Assembly (NCBI GenBank): GCA_946902985.2
Contig: OX336389.2
Span: 1,080,645,788 to 1,080,709,787 of the forward strand
Source of the DNA: Meconema thalassinum
Taxonomy: Eukaryota; Arthropoda; Insecta; Orthoptera; Tettigoniidae
Length of the DNA: 64,000 nucleotides
Direction: 5' to 3'
Part shown: positions 1-11,558 of the stretch, piece after piece
Numbering within the stretch: position 1 is the first letter of the stretch
How the letters are laid out: every line of letters begins with the position of its first letter
Program-made: the position numbers and the translations under genes
The notes under the pieces: generated by a model
Databases searched by the model: none
Seen by the model: the letters and a program-made list of their open reading frames with translations, nothing else
What the model was told of the DNA's origin: nothing

Positions 1-109
1 TATGTGATGATCGTGTGGCCTCCGGAGAGGCCAAGTGCAGGTCTTTCTAGTTGACGCCCGTGGGCGACCTGCGCGTCGTAATGAGGATGATGTGATGATG
101 AAGACGGCA

Positions 110-240
110 CATACACCCAGTCCTCGAGCCACGGGAATTAACCCCAGGAGATTAAAATCCCTGATGGCTCGGCCGGGAATCGAACCCGGGGCTCTTTGGG
201 CCAAAGCCTAGCGCGCTAACCATTTAGCCACGGAGCCGGA
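110..240 (-). repeat. tRNA-derived SINE fragment
   Basis: Read on the minus strand, 164-237 looks like a tRNA head. It has a B-box-like GGGTTCGATTCCC (reverse of 175-187) and an A-box-like segment near 215-235. It is followed by a body containing ATCTCCT-type sequence. The same head and body recur on the minus strand at 59,630-59,745, so this is a dispersed SINE and not a tRNA gene. Confidence 0.7.
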
Positions 241-659
241 AGTTTACTAAGCTGACCCCATGCTGTTTGATTTGTATACGTGTTGAACATAGCGCAGAGT
301 CTAGATTTCATCCTCCTCCTAGCCTCAAGTGATTCCCAACCAAGTTTCTTTAACATACGGGTCACACCTCTCCTGGGATTAAAATCACTGAACACAAATC
401 TAGCGGCCTTTCACTGTAACATTTCTTACTTATTGATTAGCCACACTTGATATGAATCCTAAACGGCCGAGGCGTAATCCAGAATAGGTCTTACAAGTGA
501 AAAATATCCTAATTCTTTAGCAGAAGTACTACTTCATTTTAATACCTTCATTACAATGTGCAGAGATTTGTAAGCTTCAGAAACTACACATCCTACATGA
601 CTACTCTATTTCATATCAATCCTTACGTGAACGCCCAAATATTTGTATGAATGTTCTTC
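241..659. other. no recognisable gene
   Basis: I see no coding region, RNA gene or repeat boundary in this AT-rich stretch. Confidence 0.5.
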
Positions 660-935
660 TATTACTATTCCTGGTTATGGGCCAGTGGAGGGATTTTGCG
701 ATTGCGTTTGGACCCCGCCATCAGCTGTAATTGAAATGGCTTTCCATGGATTCTGATTTTCAACCTTAGGTGAATCTCGGGATGGTATCCACGGCAACGT
801 CTTTCCATCTCATTGCCCAGATTCATATAAATTTATTTCATCCCATTAAATCGGCTGATGAAGTTGGCGTCTTGAAGGGCATCCGATAGAGAAAATGTCC
901 GCCAGAAATAAATTCACCGCGTCCTATTATTGATC
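660..935 (+). repeat. SINE-like body fragment
   Basis: This segment has the layout of a SINE body, with phrases such as TTTGGACCCCGCCATCAGC and GGCTGATGAAGTTGGCGTC followed by GAAGGGCATCCG. Similar phrasing occurs near 24,510-24,545. No tRNA head is visible. The call rests on recurrence and general resemblance to insect SINE tails. Confidence 0.4.
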
Positions 936-955
936 ACGTAGAAATGGGAATAGTC

Positions 956-1200
956 GCCTCCGTAGCGTAGCGGTCAGCATGGTTAGCTGCCGCCCCGGAG
1001 GTCCTGGGTTCGATTCCCGGCTCTGCCAAGAAATTTGAAAAGTGGTATGAGGACTGGAACGGGGTCTACTCAGCCTCGGGTGTTCCAAATGAGTAAAGGG
1101 GGTTCGATTCCCACCTCAACCATCCTCGAAGTGGATTTCCGTGGTTTCCCACTTCGTCTTCGGGCTAATGCCGGGATGGTACTGTCCCCGATAATCCGGA
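956..1200 (+). repeat. tRNA-derived SINE, main family of the window
   Basis: A 73-nt tRNA-like head (956-1028) ends in CCA and contains a B box GGTTCGATTCC at 1007-1017. The body carries AAGAAATTTGAA, CTCAGCCTCG and GGTTCGATTCCCACCTC, then GGTTTCCCACTTC and ATGCCGGGATGGTAC. The same body recurs at 10,137-10,505 (minus), 42,555-44,480, 54,598-54,925 and 58,100-58,475. This copy loses similarity soon after 1,190. Confidence 0.8.
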
Positions 1201-1319
1201 TAGTAGGCTGTCAGAAATCCGCCCCCTCAATCGGATTGCCAATAATCGATTGCACCGGCACAGCTACATCAATGAAAATGGCACTGACAGATACTACCGA
1301 GATTAGAGCACAGTAGTTA

Positions 1320-3891
1320 ACATGAAATTATTGTGGAACACACCAAAATATACGGGGGTTCATACTTACCTTTTACTTACCTATTCAATTTAATCTCGGG
1401 TCTGGGTTTTCAACTGGATCACTTAATAGTATGCCCTCACAATAACCTCCACCACGATATTTAAAATGAACCAAGTCGGAGACCAGAAAATTTAAACTGC
1501 ACAATAATTTATTTCACATAAAGAAAAAAACATATTTTAACAAAATTTAACAACAAAATAGTTATGGCTGTCTGAAGCCATTGTCAATGCAACCATTTCC
1601 TCCTGTAGGACTGTAGACTTCACATACAAAAATTCAGCTTTCTCTAGCTCAAAAGAACGTAATAATAACAACAATGCACATTGGAATGGATAAGGGAGCT
1701 GGGACGAGACATATAGCATTTGTTTCCTTGTTCATGAACTTCATAATTTAGTTCATTGACACACATTTATTAATAACCGCAAGGCCGCTAAGTAGTTGAC
1801 CTTGACCTCCACCATTCAGTTACCTGGCCACGTGCAATACACCCTATGCAGTGTTGCATGCTTGCTTCGTCAAATGGACGCAGCTGCCTAACCAGTGTCA
1901 CCAAATGCTGGCCAACGCAGAGTCTAGCTCTCATTCAAAACAATTTAAATGCTCACATCTCAACTCAAATATTATCACGCAAAATTTATACAAGTTCCGT
2001 TCACATTGCAATGGATTACTCTGTTAATCTCAAATCTTATTTAAATGTTTATTCCAATTATCAAACTAGCGTTGTTTAAATGTTAATAGCAAAACGCATA
2101 ATGTTATATCATAGTGTTCAATAATAATTTATAACATTTAGATTGTTCATAACTTAGTCAAACGACAATTGAAAAATTTTTACACGCCTCTATTAATCCC
2201 GTTTGTTTCAAATTATTATTATAGATATTTACATAGTTATTTACATTATTTATATTTTATTTATATTTGAAATACATTAACCACACGTTTATCCGGTTGA
2301 TATTTTCTTAAATCGTGGTAATATAATCGACCGATGAAGGTTACTTATATTTAAATTTTAGATTCAGGTTTAATAAGATTTAATAATTATTATTTGTGAC
2401 GGTAACCTCCATTCAAAACCTATAATTCAATCAATTTATCACTCTTGTTAATTTTAACAGTAACTTCACATGAATAATTTTCAATGGACCTGAACAATAC
2501 AACTCAGCGGAAACATACCTCGCACAAACGCACAAAATTGGCCCATAATTCATCATATATCTCATTATATATGGCATCAAAATCTTCCAAAATACACACA
2601 AAAAAACCTCCACTTATAAATTCATCATCATCATCAATATTACTGTGGGAACCTCCTTCACTTATTAAAAGGCATTATTCATCAGCGACTTTTACACGTC
2701 CACTGAACTAACGATTATACATCCATAGTTCCTCTTTAAAAATTCTTATATTCATCAATTGTATCGAAAACTGTTATTATATTTAACCTTCGTGGGTTTC
2801 ATTCATGAAGCGATATGAAGAAAATTTTTTTTTGCCAGTCACAAATAAATTTAATAGCAAATACGAGTAGACACGCCTCCCTGGTCTATCAAAATGAATT
2901 AATCTCAACATAATTATCGCAGTATAAAAATACTATATTCAAGCAAAATTCATTTAACTGCAGAAATAGTCGAATAGAATGCAAATAGACCAGAAAATGC
3001 AAACATTATTGTTTCAATCTAGAATTGAGAAAATCTCCTATCAAATGTTCATTACTATAGTGTACTGAATAAATCGAATTCAAAGTTCATATTTCATAAA
3101 ATTGTCTATAATGCAATGGTATTTCAGAATTGACTAAAAATGTCTGTGTTTCAATCATGTTCATAAAAACGACTAGTATTTCCAAGATCGTCGATAAAGT
3201 AGTAGATATTAACGCTCTAAAATCTTTTAATCATTCTTCTTTCTTGAGGATGACAGAAAATTGGACAAAGTAATTTACTGGAAAGAATTACTTTAATAAA
3301 ACGACACGCTGTCTGAATTCAAACTTGCCATAGAAAATCGTTAACTTTACAGTCAAATCGTGACTACAAGAAAAATTCAAATTCTCGAAAGAATATTTAA
3401 CTTCAGTATAAACTGATCCAAAATGTTTAAATATGCAAATGACATAATAATGTCTCAATAATGGCTATTCTTGACGGATTTTCAGATTTCAAAAACATAT
3501 AATTAATTTCTTCAAAATTCCAAATCAATGCCATAACTGAAAATAGTTTTCCACAATTCTGCATGCCAAAAGTTATTAAATATGGTAGTTTCAGTAATCT
3601 CCGTCTCCCTTCAAGCTATCATTCATTGGTTCGAGCCTCTCCTCCAATAGCGTAACTTCTTCCTCAGCATGTTTACTTGCTTCCCTGCGACTGCGTCGTA
3701 AATCTAAGATCCTTCTCGAACAAAATCGTGACGTCAGCAAGAATCTAAGCTGAGCCAGCCTACTTGCTCGAGCGTTGCGTCATCCACGCCTACGTCATGA
3801 ATATACACGTCACAACTATGACGGCCATAACTTTATTCACATATGCCAATACAGCCACCGTGGTCTCAGTATAATTCAATTTACGGGGGCA
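1320..3891 (-). other. gene-free AT-rich DNA, probably including the 3' LTR of Gypsy element A
   Basis: No credible protein gene is seen. On the minus strand the pol remnant of element A ends at about 3,981. It is followed by a purine-rich tract and then a TGCCCCCG start at 3,891, which is the expected position of a 3' LTR running towards lower coordinates. The outer LTR end cannot be fixed because no second LTR copy is in view; the 5' side of element A is truncated near 8,430. If LTR size matches related element C, most of this stretch could be LTR. Confidence 0.35.
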
Positions 3892-3901
3892 TTCTCCCTT
3901 C
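3892..3901 (-). promoter_or_regulatory. putative polypurine tract of element A
   Basis: On the minus strand GAAGGGAGAA lies immediately before TGCCCCC, downstream of the integrase reading frame. This is where plus-strand priming of a Gypsy element is expected. It resembles the tract GAGGGAAAGA of element C. Inferred from position and composition. Confidence 0.5.
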
Positions 3902-3980
3902 ACCACGTTTTAAAAACAGTTGCAAATTGTTTTTAAACTCTGTTACAAATATCTGAATTCACTTGAACACGAAATTGAAT

Positions 3981-4830
3981 TATTATTGGCTTACTCTTGG
4001 ATAATATTTCTTCAAGTTTCCAGCATTGATCTTGCCATATACGACATCATTCTCATCATCATAGAGTTCATAACAGTTGTTTCCATAAGCATTCGTAATT
4101 CTGAACGGACCCATAAATACTATTCCAAACTTGGGATAGATTTCTTACTCACGTCAGCCTTGGCAGGTCTGCGTAGTAATACCAGATTTCCAATTTCTAA
4201 GGGAGTACAAAAACGTTTTCCAGCTACTCTTTTCAGTCGTTTTTGTGCTGCTCTCTGGAGTTGTTCTTTCGCTCTGTCAATTCTCTGCTGCCTTCCTAGG
4301 TCGGGATCTCTAGGAACGTGGTTGAAAAGATTGTCCCACGGCCTTTCTGGGTTTCTTCCTAGATGAAGTCTCATTGGCACCTCTCCTGTGCTCTCCTGCA
4401 CTGTAGAATTTAGACACTCCTCAATAAGGGGTACAAATCTCACCCAACTAGTATGATCATTCGGACAGAAAATTCGACAAAATTTCGAAAATTCAGCCAT
4501 GTATCTTTCTGAAGAATTCGATTCCGGATAGCGCACGCTTGAAAATATGTGCTTAATACCAAGCCTTTCCATATCTGCAGCAAATTCTAAAGATGTAAAC
4601 TGAGCTCCATGATCCGATAGTAGATACTCTGGTTTATCAGCTTTTGGAAATACAGCATGTTCCAGTCTGCTTACAACGTTCCTCGTGTTAGCTTTTTGCA
4701 TGGGACTCATTGTTACATATTTCGAGAAGACATCCACGGTAACCAACAGGTACTGATTACCCTGGTATCCCTTCGGACAGGGGCCAAATATGTCCGTCGC
4801 CATGAGTTCATTCGGTTTAGAGGGAATCAT
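3981..4830 (-). pseudogene. integrase core of Gypsy element A
   Basis: DDE integrase inserts retroelement cDNA into the chromosome. The core is visible on the minus strand: the first Asp in MATDIFGPCPKG, the second in LSDHGAQFTSLEF, and the Glu in SNSSERYMAEF, with spacing as expected. The N-terminal HHCC finger is missing because of the upstream deletion. A basic region with LLRRPAKADVSKK follows. A frameshift near 4,125 then moves the reading to another frame, where MGPFRI and ending KINAGNLKKYYP resemble the C-terminal domain of element C. A stop lies near 3,981. Confidence 0.8.
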
Positions 4831-4834
4831 AGCC

Positions 4835-6145
4835 TTAGGTTTTCCTTACATTTTCAAACAACTTTCTCAAATGCACTAAATGTTCTGCGGCGTTGGGTGA
4901 AGATACAATTAAATCGTCAATGTAGCAGATTACATTTTCCTTTACTTCGTCAGTGAGCTTGCTATCAAGTGCTCGAATAAGTGCTGGTCCACTGTTGACC
5001 ATTCCAAAAGCCATTCTCTGGAAGACCCATGACGTCTGGTCAAATAAGAATCCAGTGTACTGCATACTTTCTTCTTCCAGTTGAACTTGGTAAAACGAAG
5101 ATGTCATGTCAAGAACACTGAAACATGCTCTCCCTTTGAACTTTCTAAGCAGATCTCTAATCTTAGGTGGTCGGTCATTTTCTGGAAGAATCTTAAGTTG
5201 ATGGTCCGAGCATCGAGACAGAGACGTATCTGACCATTACTTTTCTTGACTACAGTGATGGGGTTTAGGTAAGACGACGCCTGTTTTTTTTATAATCCCG
5301 TCTACCTCCATTTTTCTGATCAACCCTCGTACTTCTTCGTAGTATTTCTCAGGTATGGGGTATATTTTCTTTTGGTAAGGGGTTTTATCGGTCAGCCTTA
5401 TCTTATACTTATAGTCTTTAATCAATCCAGGCTTTTCATCAAATATATCTTGGAATTCCTTTATCAAATCCTCAAATTCCCCCTGAATTTCTTCAAATCC
5501 TTCAGTTTTTCTACTGGGTATTTCTGTTAGATTCTCCACTTCATTGATAATGGTATTTAAAGTCTCTTCCCTAAGGTCTATCTCCAGACTGTTTTTCACG
5601 TCCTGTTCTTCGATCTCTTCTGTGATCATGTACCCATCATTAAAGCTAATAATCCTATTCTTCATATCAACAATGGCTCCAACTTTCGATATAAAATCGA
5701 TTCCTAGCACAATGTCGAAATGGATCTTGTTCACCACAATAAAGATCTGTTCATAATTCCTTCCATTAATTTCAAAGTTCAACAACACTTGGATCTTGCA
5801 TTTCACTGCCTTGTCTTGGAAAATTCCTCTCACTTTGACGGTAGAAGCAGGTAAAACTGTCATGTTTTCTCCCTTTAATAGACTTTGATAGCATTCATCA
5901 GAAATGATAGAAATAATTGCGCCGGTATCCATAAGAGCTTTGTACTGTTGGCCATCTATCAGTACAGAAATAATAGGTAAGGCACATGGTCTTCCCTCTT
6001 TGACGATTCCTCTCTCTTCTAATAAATCCTCATCAGTTACTTCGTAAATTTCATTGATAGTAATTATGTGTGGTGTGGCAATATATTCATTGTTTCTCAC
6101 CTTCGTTGAGAAATCGGCGTTTTTTTTTTGTGTTACCATTTTCAA
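4835..6145 (-). pseudogene. pol, protease and partial reverse transcriptase, of Gypsy element A
   Basis: The aspartic protease is marked by ALMDTGAIISII and, further on, IVLGIDFISKVGAIVD. RT follows with the pre-finger segment KIRLTDKTPYQKKIYP. Continuity is then lost at a frameshift near 5,275 and recovered near 5,190. The second piece carries QRMAFGMVNSGPALI and the catalytic box YIDD (ICYIDDLIVSS). The frame ends abruptly at ENVRKT, where the reading passes directly into integrase. The rest of RT and all of RNase H, roughly 1.2 kb judged against element C, are gone. Pol begins in the +1 frame relative to gag, with a 59-base overlap. Confidence 0.8.
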
Positions 6146-8429
6146 AGTTCCCCTGCTGGCTTGTAGAAGGACCAGGATCGATCACTAAATCCTGTCTTTT
6201 CTTCTGGTTTTCAGCTTCCTTCTCTCGTAATTCCTTCAAATACTGCTGACTTTCTTTCTCTCTCTCTTGATACTTGTCCGGTGTCATAACCTGACCTTGA
6301 GAATTTTGATTCCGATTCTGGTACTGGTTATTTCTGTTGTAGTTCCTATTGTACCCATTGTTATTATAATATCTACCTCTTCCGTTATTATAGTTCCCTC
6401 TATTGTTATTCCAGCCTCGTCTTTGCTGATATGGACGGTAACCTTGTGATCTGTTGTTGCAAAAATAATTGTTCCTGTGAGGACCTACATTTTCAGTTTT
6501 CTCTTCAGCAGGCGTATCAGTTTGCTGAACTTGATCCATGTAGACTGTATTAATGTCTTTGAATTCGTGCCTCTGACCTTTTTGAACCAAATTTGGCACC
6601 GGACTCGTGTAATCAAGCCTTCTCAATAGTTCGTCCATACTGGTCAAATCCCTTATATTTGACGATATAATAAGCCTTCTTACCTCAACAGGTAGCATAC
6701 GTGAAATGGCATCTATTAACTGCTCTGTAGACAATGGGGGTTGTAAAAATCATAAGCGCGATAACTGGCTCGTGAAGAAATCAGCCTACCGTGTTGGAAG
6801 AGTACCCGAATACTTCCTCGAGTATACCTCAGCTCTTAATGAATTTTGTGCTTCTATTGACCAGAATCGTTTTATCAGTGCCTCTGCAAATTCATCGAAA
6901 TTACTAAAAGTGTACCGAAATGCTCTGAACCACTCAAGAGGTCCTCCAGCTAGAAATTTTTCTACGATTCTCATTTCTCTTTCTCTAGGAATATGGGCTT
7001 CAATAAAATAGTCTTTCAGGTTTCTGATATACTCTATCGGTGTTAGACTATCTGTATTACTAAATTTCTGAGGCTTGTTCTCAAAGTTTCGGATGACTGT
7101 CACATTTCTTGGATATGAATCCATGTAATTCTACCCACTATCACGATATTTCCATTCAGGTTCAATATTCCTATCCTCTTCTTCTTCCCGGAATCTGAAT
7201 ATACGTTCCTCAGGACTAATATCTCTCTCTTCAGTAGCGAGGTTACATCTTCTCACGTAATTCCTATTATCTTCAAAAGTCAACCCTTCTGGATCCTTAT
7301 CTGTGATTTCCGTGATGACTTTCCTAATCAACTCTTCTTTATACGTTTCCAACATGCTAGCTTCTCCTAGGTCTAAATTCTGAAGTTTGCTCGTAGTTTC
7401 ATTGACATCAGAGACAACCTTATGAATTTGTTCCTCTAACGCGGTTTTTAATGCTTGCACGTCCTGGCCTATTTGAGTTCTATCCTCTACCTGCTTTTCG
7501 GATAGCGAATCCATCCTTATACTCAAATTCTTTCTAATTTGAACTACCTCATTATTTATATCTACCTGTGTACTGGCTAGTTTTCGTTCAATTCGCTCCT
7601 GAATCTGATTGACATGTTCCCCACTTGACTTGTTCCATTCATCTTTCCAAACCGTTATATTTGCAGTTAACATTTCAGCAATATCTACTTCAATGTCTTC
7701 CTTAAGTAAACGATTATGATCTAAGACTTGGGTCCTCATGACCTCTACATCACGTTTTAATCCAGCTAGTGAAGCTGTTGTCCTAACAGACTCGTCAACC
7801 AATCTAGTTGTTAAAGCACTAATGTTACGAGTACAAAGCGTTTTTGAAGTTTCAATTTCTTCTCTAACCTTATTAACATCAGTATGAACTTTGGCAATGT
7901 CTACAAAAACTGTATTAACTTCTATTTGCACCTTATTGATATCGCTTTGCATATCATTAACATCAGACTGAATATTATTTATGTCTACTTGAACGTTTGA
8001 CACATCGGTTCGAACATTTCTAATCTCTCTTTGAACTTCTTCTACCTTGTCTTGTACAGTAGCAACATCATTCCTAACAACGATTACTTCTGCTCTAGCA
8101 CATGAAATATCACCCCGGACATTAGCAACATCAAGATTTAACAAAGTAAGGTCTTTCTGGACTGAATCAACTTTTCCCTTTACATTGGAAACATCAATTT
8201 TTACATCTGAAACATCTTTATGGACATTGGATAAATCTACTTTAACATCTGAGACATCCTTGTGAATGTCAGTCACGGCATTCTGGACCTCCTGTGTACT
8301 GGTCTGTAAACGCGACATGTTATTTTCCAAATTTGCAGAACTGGTCTGGAGATCCTTCAAATTCTCCTTCATCATCTCCTGCATTCGACTAGCATTCCTA
8401 GCTTCCATCTCCCTCACACTTTCATTCAT
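6087..8429 (-). pseudogene. gag of Gypsy element A (two in-frame stops)
   Basis: Gag is the structural polyprotein that packages retrotransposon RNA. One minus-strand frame runs from a Met at 8,429 to a stop at 6,087, broken by TAG at 7,131-7,133 and TAG at 6,786-6,788. The first 300 or so residues are a long heptad coiled coil with repeated VSDVKVD/VSNVQVD-like units. A capsid-like segment at 6,735-7,124 contains LEWFRAFRYTF, matching LWFRSFRYTF of element C. The C-terminal 215 residues are rich in Asn, Arg, Tyr and Gln (GYNRNYNRNNQYQNRNQ) and hold no CCHC zinc knuckle. The last 59 bases overlap pol in the +1 frame. Confidence 0.8.
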
Positions 8430-8439
8430 GCCTATCCAT

Positions 8440-8662
8440 CCTGACCATCCATTACCTTCCCTCATGAGGCCCCTGTTCGCTTTGCAGGTGAGGCCGCCTG
8501 GGCGAGGTGCCAATCACACCTCACCAGTTGTATCCACTCCGATTAGATGTTCCCAGCTCTAGGACACTGCCCGTAGAGGCGGTAGTGGTGAGTTCCCTCG
8601 CTGAGTCCGTGGGTTCCACCAACCTGGAGGGTAAACGACTAAGAAGAAGAAGAAATGGGAAT
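8440..8662 (+). repeat. LINE-type 3' tail
   Basis: The sequence around 8,485-8,640 (GTGAGGCCGCCTGGGCGAGG ... CTCCCTCGCTGAGTCCG-like, GGAGGGTAAACGACTAAG) ends in a run of GAA/AAG triplets at 8,640-8,655. That is how several non-LTR retrotransposon tails end. It truncates the 5' part of Gypsy element A. The left boundary is uncertain by about 50 bases. Family assignment is from memory of similar insect sequences. Confidence 0.5.
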
Positions 8663-8671
8663 AATACGTTA

Positions 8672-10080
8672 TTTTTAGCCTACTTTTCACATTTTTCAAA
8701 AATGAGGAAAAAGTAGTCTTATGAGATCGATCCGGGAAAATGTGTGTCTGTCTGTCTGTCTGTCTGGCTGTGTGTGTCCCCCCCCCCTATCAACTCCTAA
8801 ACGGCTGGAGCAATCGAAATAAAATTTGGTAGGAGTAAAGATCTATACCTGAATATCTCACGGCCATATTTGAAAATGATGTCAGTGCTACCAACTTCTG
8901 AAAAATCGCAATTGAAATTTGAGCTCCATGTTGGATATCTTGGAAGGTATGAGTGGGAGCTATTTCAAAATCTGCACACATATAGATACTAGTATTGCAG
9001 TTTAATTTCCAGAAGGCCATACATGGCAGTGTTGCCAAAATGATTATAAGCCTACTGATAGGTCCAATATTTAAATGCATATAACTTCTACACCATCAAT
9101 TGGAATTCAACCAAATTTCGTATGTTGTATGTGTACATAACCGGTTATGACTGAACGTATTCTTATGAACCACCAGTGCTGCCAACTGTTAAAAAATGCT
9201 CTTAATTTCTTTTATCCAAATACCGATATATATGAGAAAGTATTTAAGCCGACAGCTTTAAACTATGCATACGTATAGTACATGACATTCTATATTAATT
9301 TGGAGTAACTTATATACGTCAGTGCTACCAACATGATTCTAAGCCTGCTGAGACGTCCAATTTTAAATACATGTAACTTCCATACTATCACTTGGATTTC
9401 AACCAAATTTCGTATGTGCTATGTGTACCACAACAGCTATGCGTATTCTTAAGAGCAACCAGGGCTGCCAACTGTTAATAAATGCTGTCTCTATTTTTGT
9501 TACCCTAATATCAATATATCAGAAAGAATGCAAGCCAATAGCTCTAAACTTTGCACACGTATAGTACCTGGCATTCTAGATTACTTTGGAGTAACTAATA
9601 TACGTCAGTGCTGCCAACATGATTCTAAGCCTGCTGATAGGTCCAGTTTTAAAATGCATGTAACTTCTATACTAAATAATGGATTTCATTCAAAATTGGC
9701 ACAACAATAGATCATATTATTTCAGATTATTTCTGACCAATACATGCATGACACTGTTGCCAACATGATTTTACGCACGCTGTTAGATCCAATGTTTAAC
9801 TGCATGTAACGTCCATGCTATTCATTGGACTCCAACCAAATTTTGTATTCTGTACCTTAAGAGATGGAACTAAGAATATATTCAGTCACCAGGGCTGCCA
9901 ACTGAAGTTCTCTATTAGGCTACATTATGCCAGGTATGCAGTATTTCGAACTAATTAGAAATTTCGATATTACCAACTTAATTTCGTCATTATTCTAGGT
10001 AGATCCATATCGATTAATCATTGGCATGAATCTTAAATTTTAAGAAAAGTAGGCTCTTTAGTTCGTCACGGAACTTCTTG
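8672..10080 (+). mobile_element. Helentron/DINE-like non-autonomous element, copy 1
   Basis: It begins TTTTTAGCCTACTTTTC and ends GAAAAGTAGGCT followed by GTTCGTCACGGAACTTCTTG, so there are subterminal inverted repeats plus a 3' terminal hairpin (GTTC/GGAAC arms). Near the 5' end is a (GTCT)n and GT-rich microsatellite followed by CCCC. The body is tandemly repeated: CAACCAAATTTCGTATG-like phrases recur about every 300 bp near 9,105, 9,400 and 9,835. There is no coding capacity. The architecture is shared with copies at 42,761, 59,863 and 63,262. The class assignment is inference from architecture. Confidence 0.6.
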
Positions 10081-10136
10081 TTATGACTCTACTTCAGCTT
10101 CCATGAAATTGATTTTTATCTCCCTTGTTATTGATT

Positions 10137-10505
10137 TTTTAGGGGCTTTGCGACATCGTGATCATGTAGCACCGTGTTTGTGGGTGTGTGTAGAATTTGT
10201 TTGATATCCTGTATCACTGTGATGTCTGAACTAGTGTGTGTATTTGTAATTTAGGTAGGGTTTGTGTAGGAAACGGTAGTGGCCTTAATTTAGGTTGCCT
10301 GAGTACAAGTGCGAACCTACGGAAATCCGCTCCAGGATGGCTAAGGTAGGAATCGAAGCCCCGTCTTCCGAGTTTTGCTTCACGAGGCTGAGTGTACCCG
10401 CTTCCAGTCCTCAGACAAGAATTCAATTTCTTGGCAGAGCCGATAATCGAACCCAGGCCTCCTCAGTGAGAGCCTCACTACAGCTACGCAACGAGGCGAA
10501 CTTAT
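10137..10505 (-). repeat. tRNA-derived SINE, near full length
   Basis: On the minus strand it runs from a tRNA-like head (B box in GATAATCGAACCC, reverse, near 10,441-10,453) through the body with TTGGCAGAGCC and CACGAGGCTGAGTG (reverse) to a tail ending TGATCACGATGTCGCAAAGCC (reverse of about 10,143-10,163). It is the same family as the copy at 956. Confidence 0.75.
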
Positions 10506-10879
10506 CACCTTTATCTGGACCTACGCGTGTATAAGCTGTGTTCTTAGCGGCATACATTGCGGCCTAATGAAGCAATCCTGAGCAATACTTGTACTTTCGC
10601 TTTAAATCGTCCTCGCTGTGCCTGAATAATGTTTCCCGGAGGGGTTTCTCAACCTCAACCCTTGATATCCTTAATTGAGCACATTGAGATAACTTATAAT
10701 TATACCGATTCAGTGAAACCCCTCCAAGTGCTTGTGATACGAATATATTAAGATATTGCTTCCAGAGTTTCAACATGTCTGATTCTGGATATGTTTGAGT
10801 TCCACAGCTTTGATTACGATCCCTCATTTATATTTTCTCAAATCACAGCTTTGAGAAAACGTATTTTGCAAGTTAGTGA

Positions 10880-11510
10880 ACCTGGATGTTAATTACCGTG
10901 GTTACCTGGGCTACAGCCTCTTGTACAGCTTGTTGCTTTCTAACTAATTTCCACAAGTGGGCCTATGCAAGTACACTTGTAGAAGAAAACCCGTGCCAAT
11001 ACTTGGGCATCCATGTAAAGTATGATATGAAATGGAGAGTCCATGTGGGTTGTGTCGACACCAAAGCGTACAAATCACTTCATTTTCTAATGAGGGTATT
11101 AAAAGGCAGTAGTTCCACCCCCTGGTGAGGCCAATCTTGGAATACGGTTCAGCGGTTTGGGACCTATATCAAGTATGGCTCATCAATTTTCTGGAGATGG
11201 TAAAAAGGAAGGCTGCTAGGTTTGTACCCAACGATTTTAATTATCTAATTAGTGTATCTCGAATGATAGATAGGCTAGGGTGGGAATCTCTGGGAGATAG
11301 TAGGACGAAATCCAGAGTATCCACTATGTTTAACACACTAATCGTCCAGCATGGGGAGAACTAAGCAAACGTCTGGGAAATCCCACCTGCCTGATCAGGG
11401 AAGATCATCCGCATAAAGCTGAGGGCCGACCGCAGCACACAAATTTGGGAAATATTCTTTCATACAGTAGTCATGCCATGTTTAGTTAGCACTTGACAAA
11501 AATGTGATTA
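10880..11510 (+). pseudogene. CR1/Jockey-like LINE, C-terminal RT remnant
   Basis: The reading frames match the end of a non-LTR retrotransposon RT domain. CQYLGIHVKYDMKWRVHV is the post-catalytic YLG motif region. It is followed, after a one-frame change at about 11,122-11,128, by VRPILEYGSAVWD, EMVKRKAARFV and MIDRLGWESLGDSRTKSRV. A further degenerate stretch (KLRADRSTQ) extends to about 11,500. The catalytic box, endonuclease and ORF1 are absent, so this is a 5'-truncated, frameshifted copy. It stops just before Gypsy element B at 11,559. Confidence 0.75.
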
Positions 11511-11558
11511 TTTCCTACATTATTTCAAGTAGGACATTGAAAATGAATATCATGATAT

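Larger units (their letters stand above)
3891..8429 (-). mobile_element. Ty3/Gypsy-like LTR retrotransposon A, decayed and internally deleted
   Basis: On the minus strand the order is coiled-coil Gag, capsid-like region, Asn/Arg-rich Gag tail, DTG protease, part of the reverse transcriptase, then integrase core and C-terminus. The RT thumb, RNase H and integrase zinc finger are missing at one junction near 4,830. The Gag and pol segments align by eye with element C at 29.7-35.8 kb, including Gag without a CCHC knuckle and pol in the +1 frame. The 5' side is replaced near 8,430 by a LINE tail, so no 5' LTR or primer-binding site is seen. In-frame stops and frameshifts mark it as dead. Confidence 0.85.

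Noticed and set aside
956..1028. A tRNA gene (73-nt cloverleaf-like sequence ending CCA)
   Set aside because: The sequence following it is the SINE body seen in other copies, so it is a SINE head. A genuine tRNA gene would not encode CCA in an animal genome.
1035..1316. Open frame of 93 codons after the SINE head
   Set aside because: It lies in SINE body sequence, with no homology and no conserved reading in other copies.
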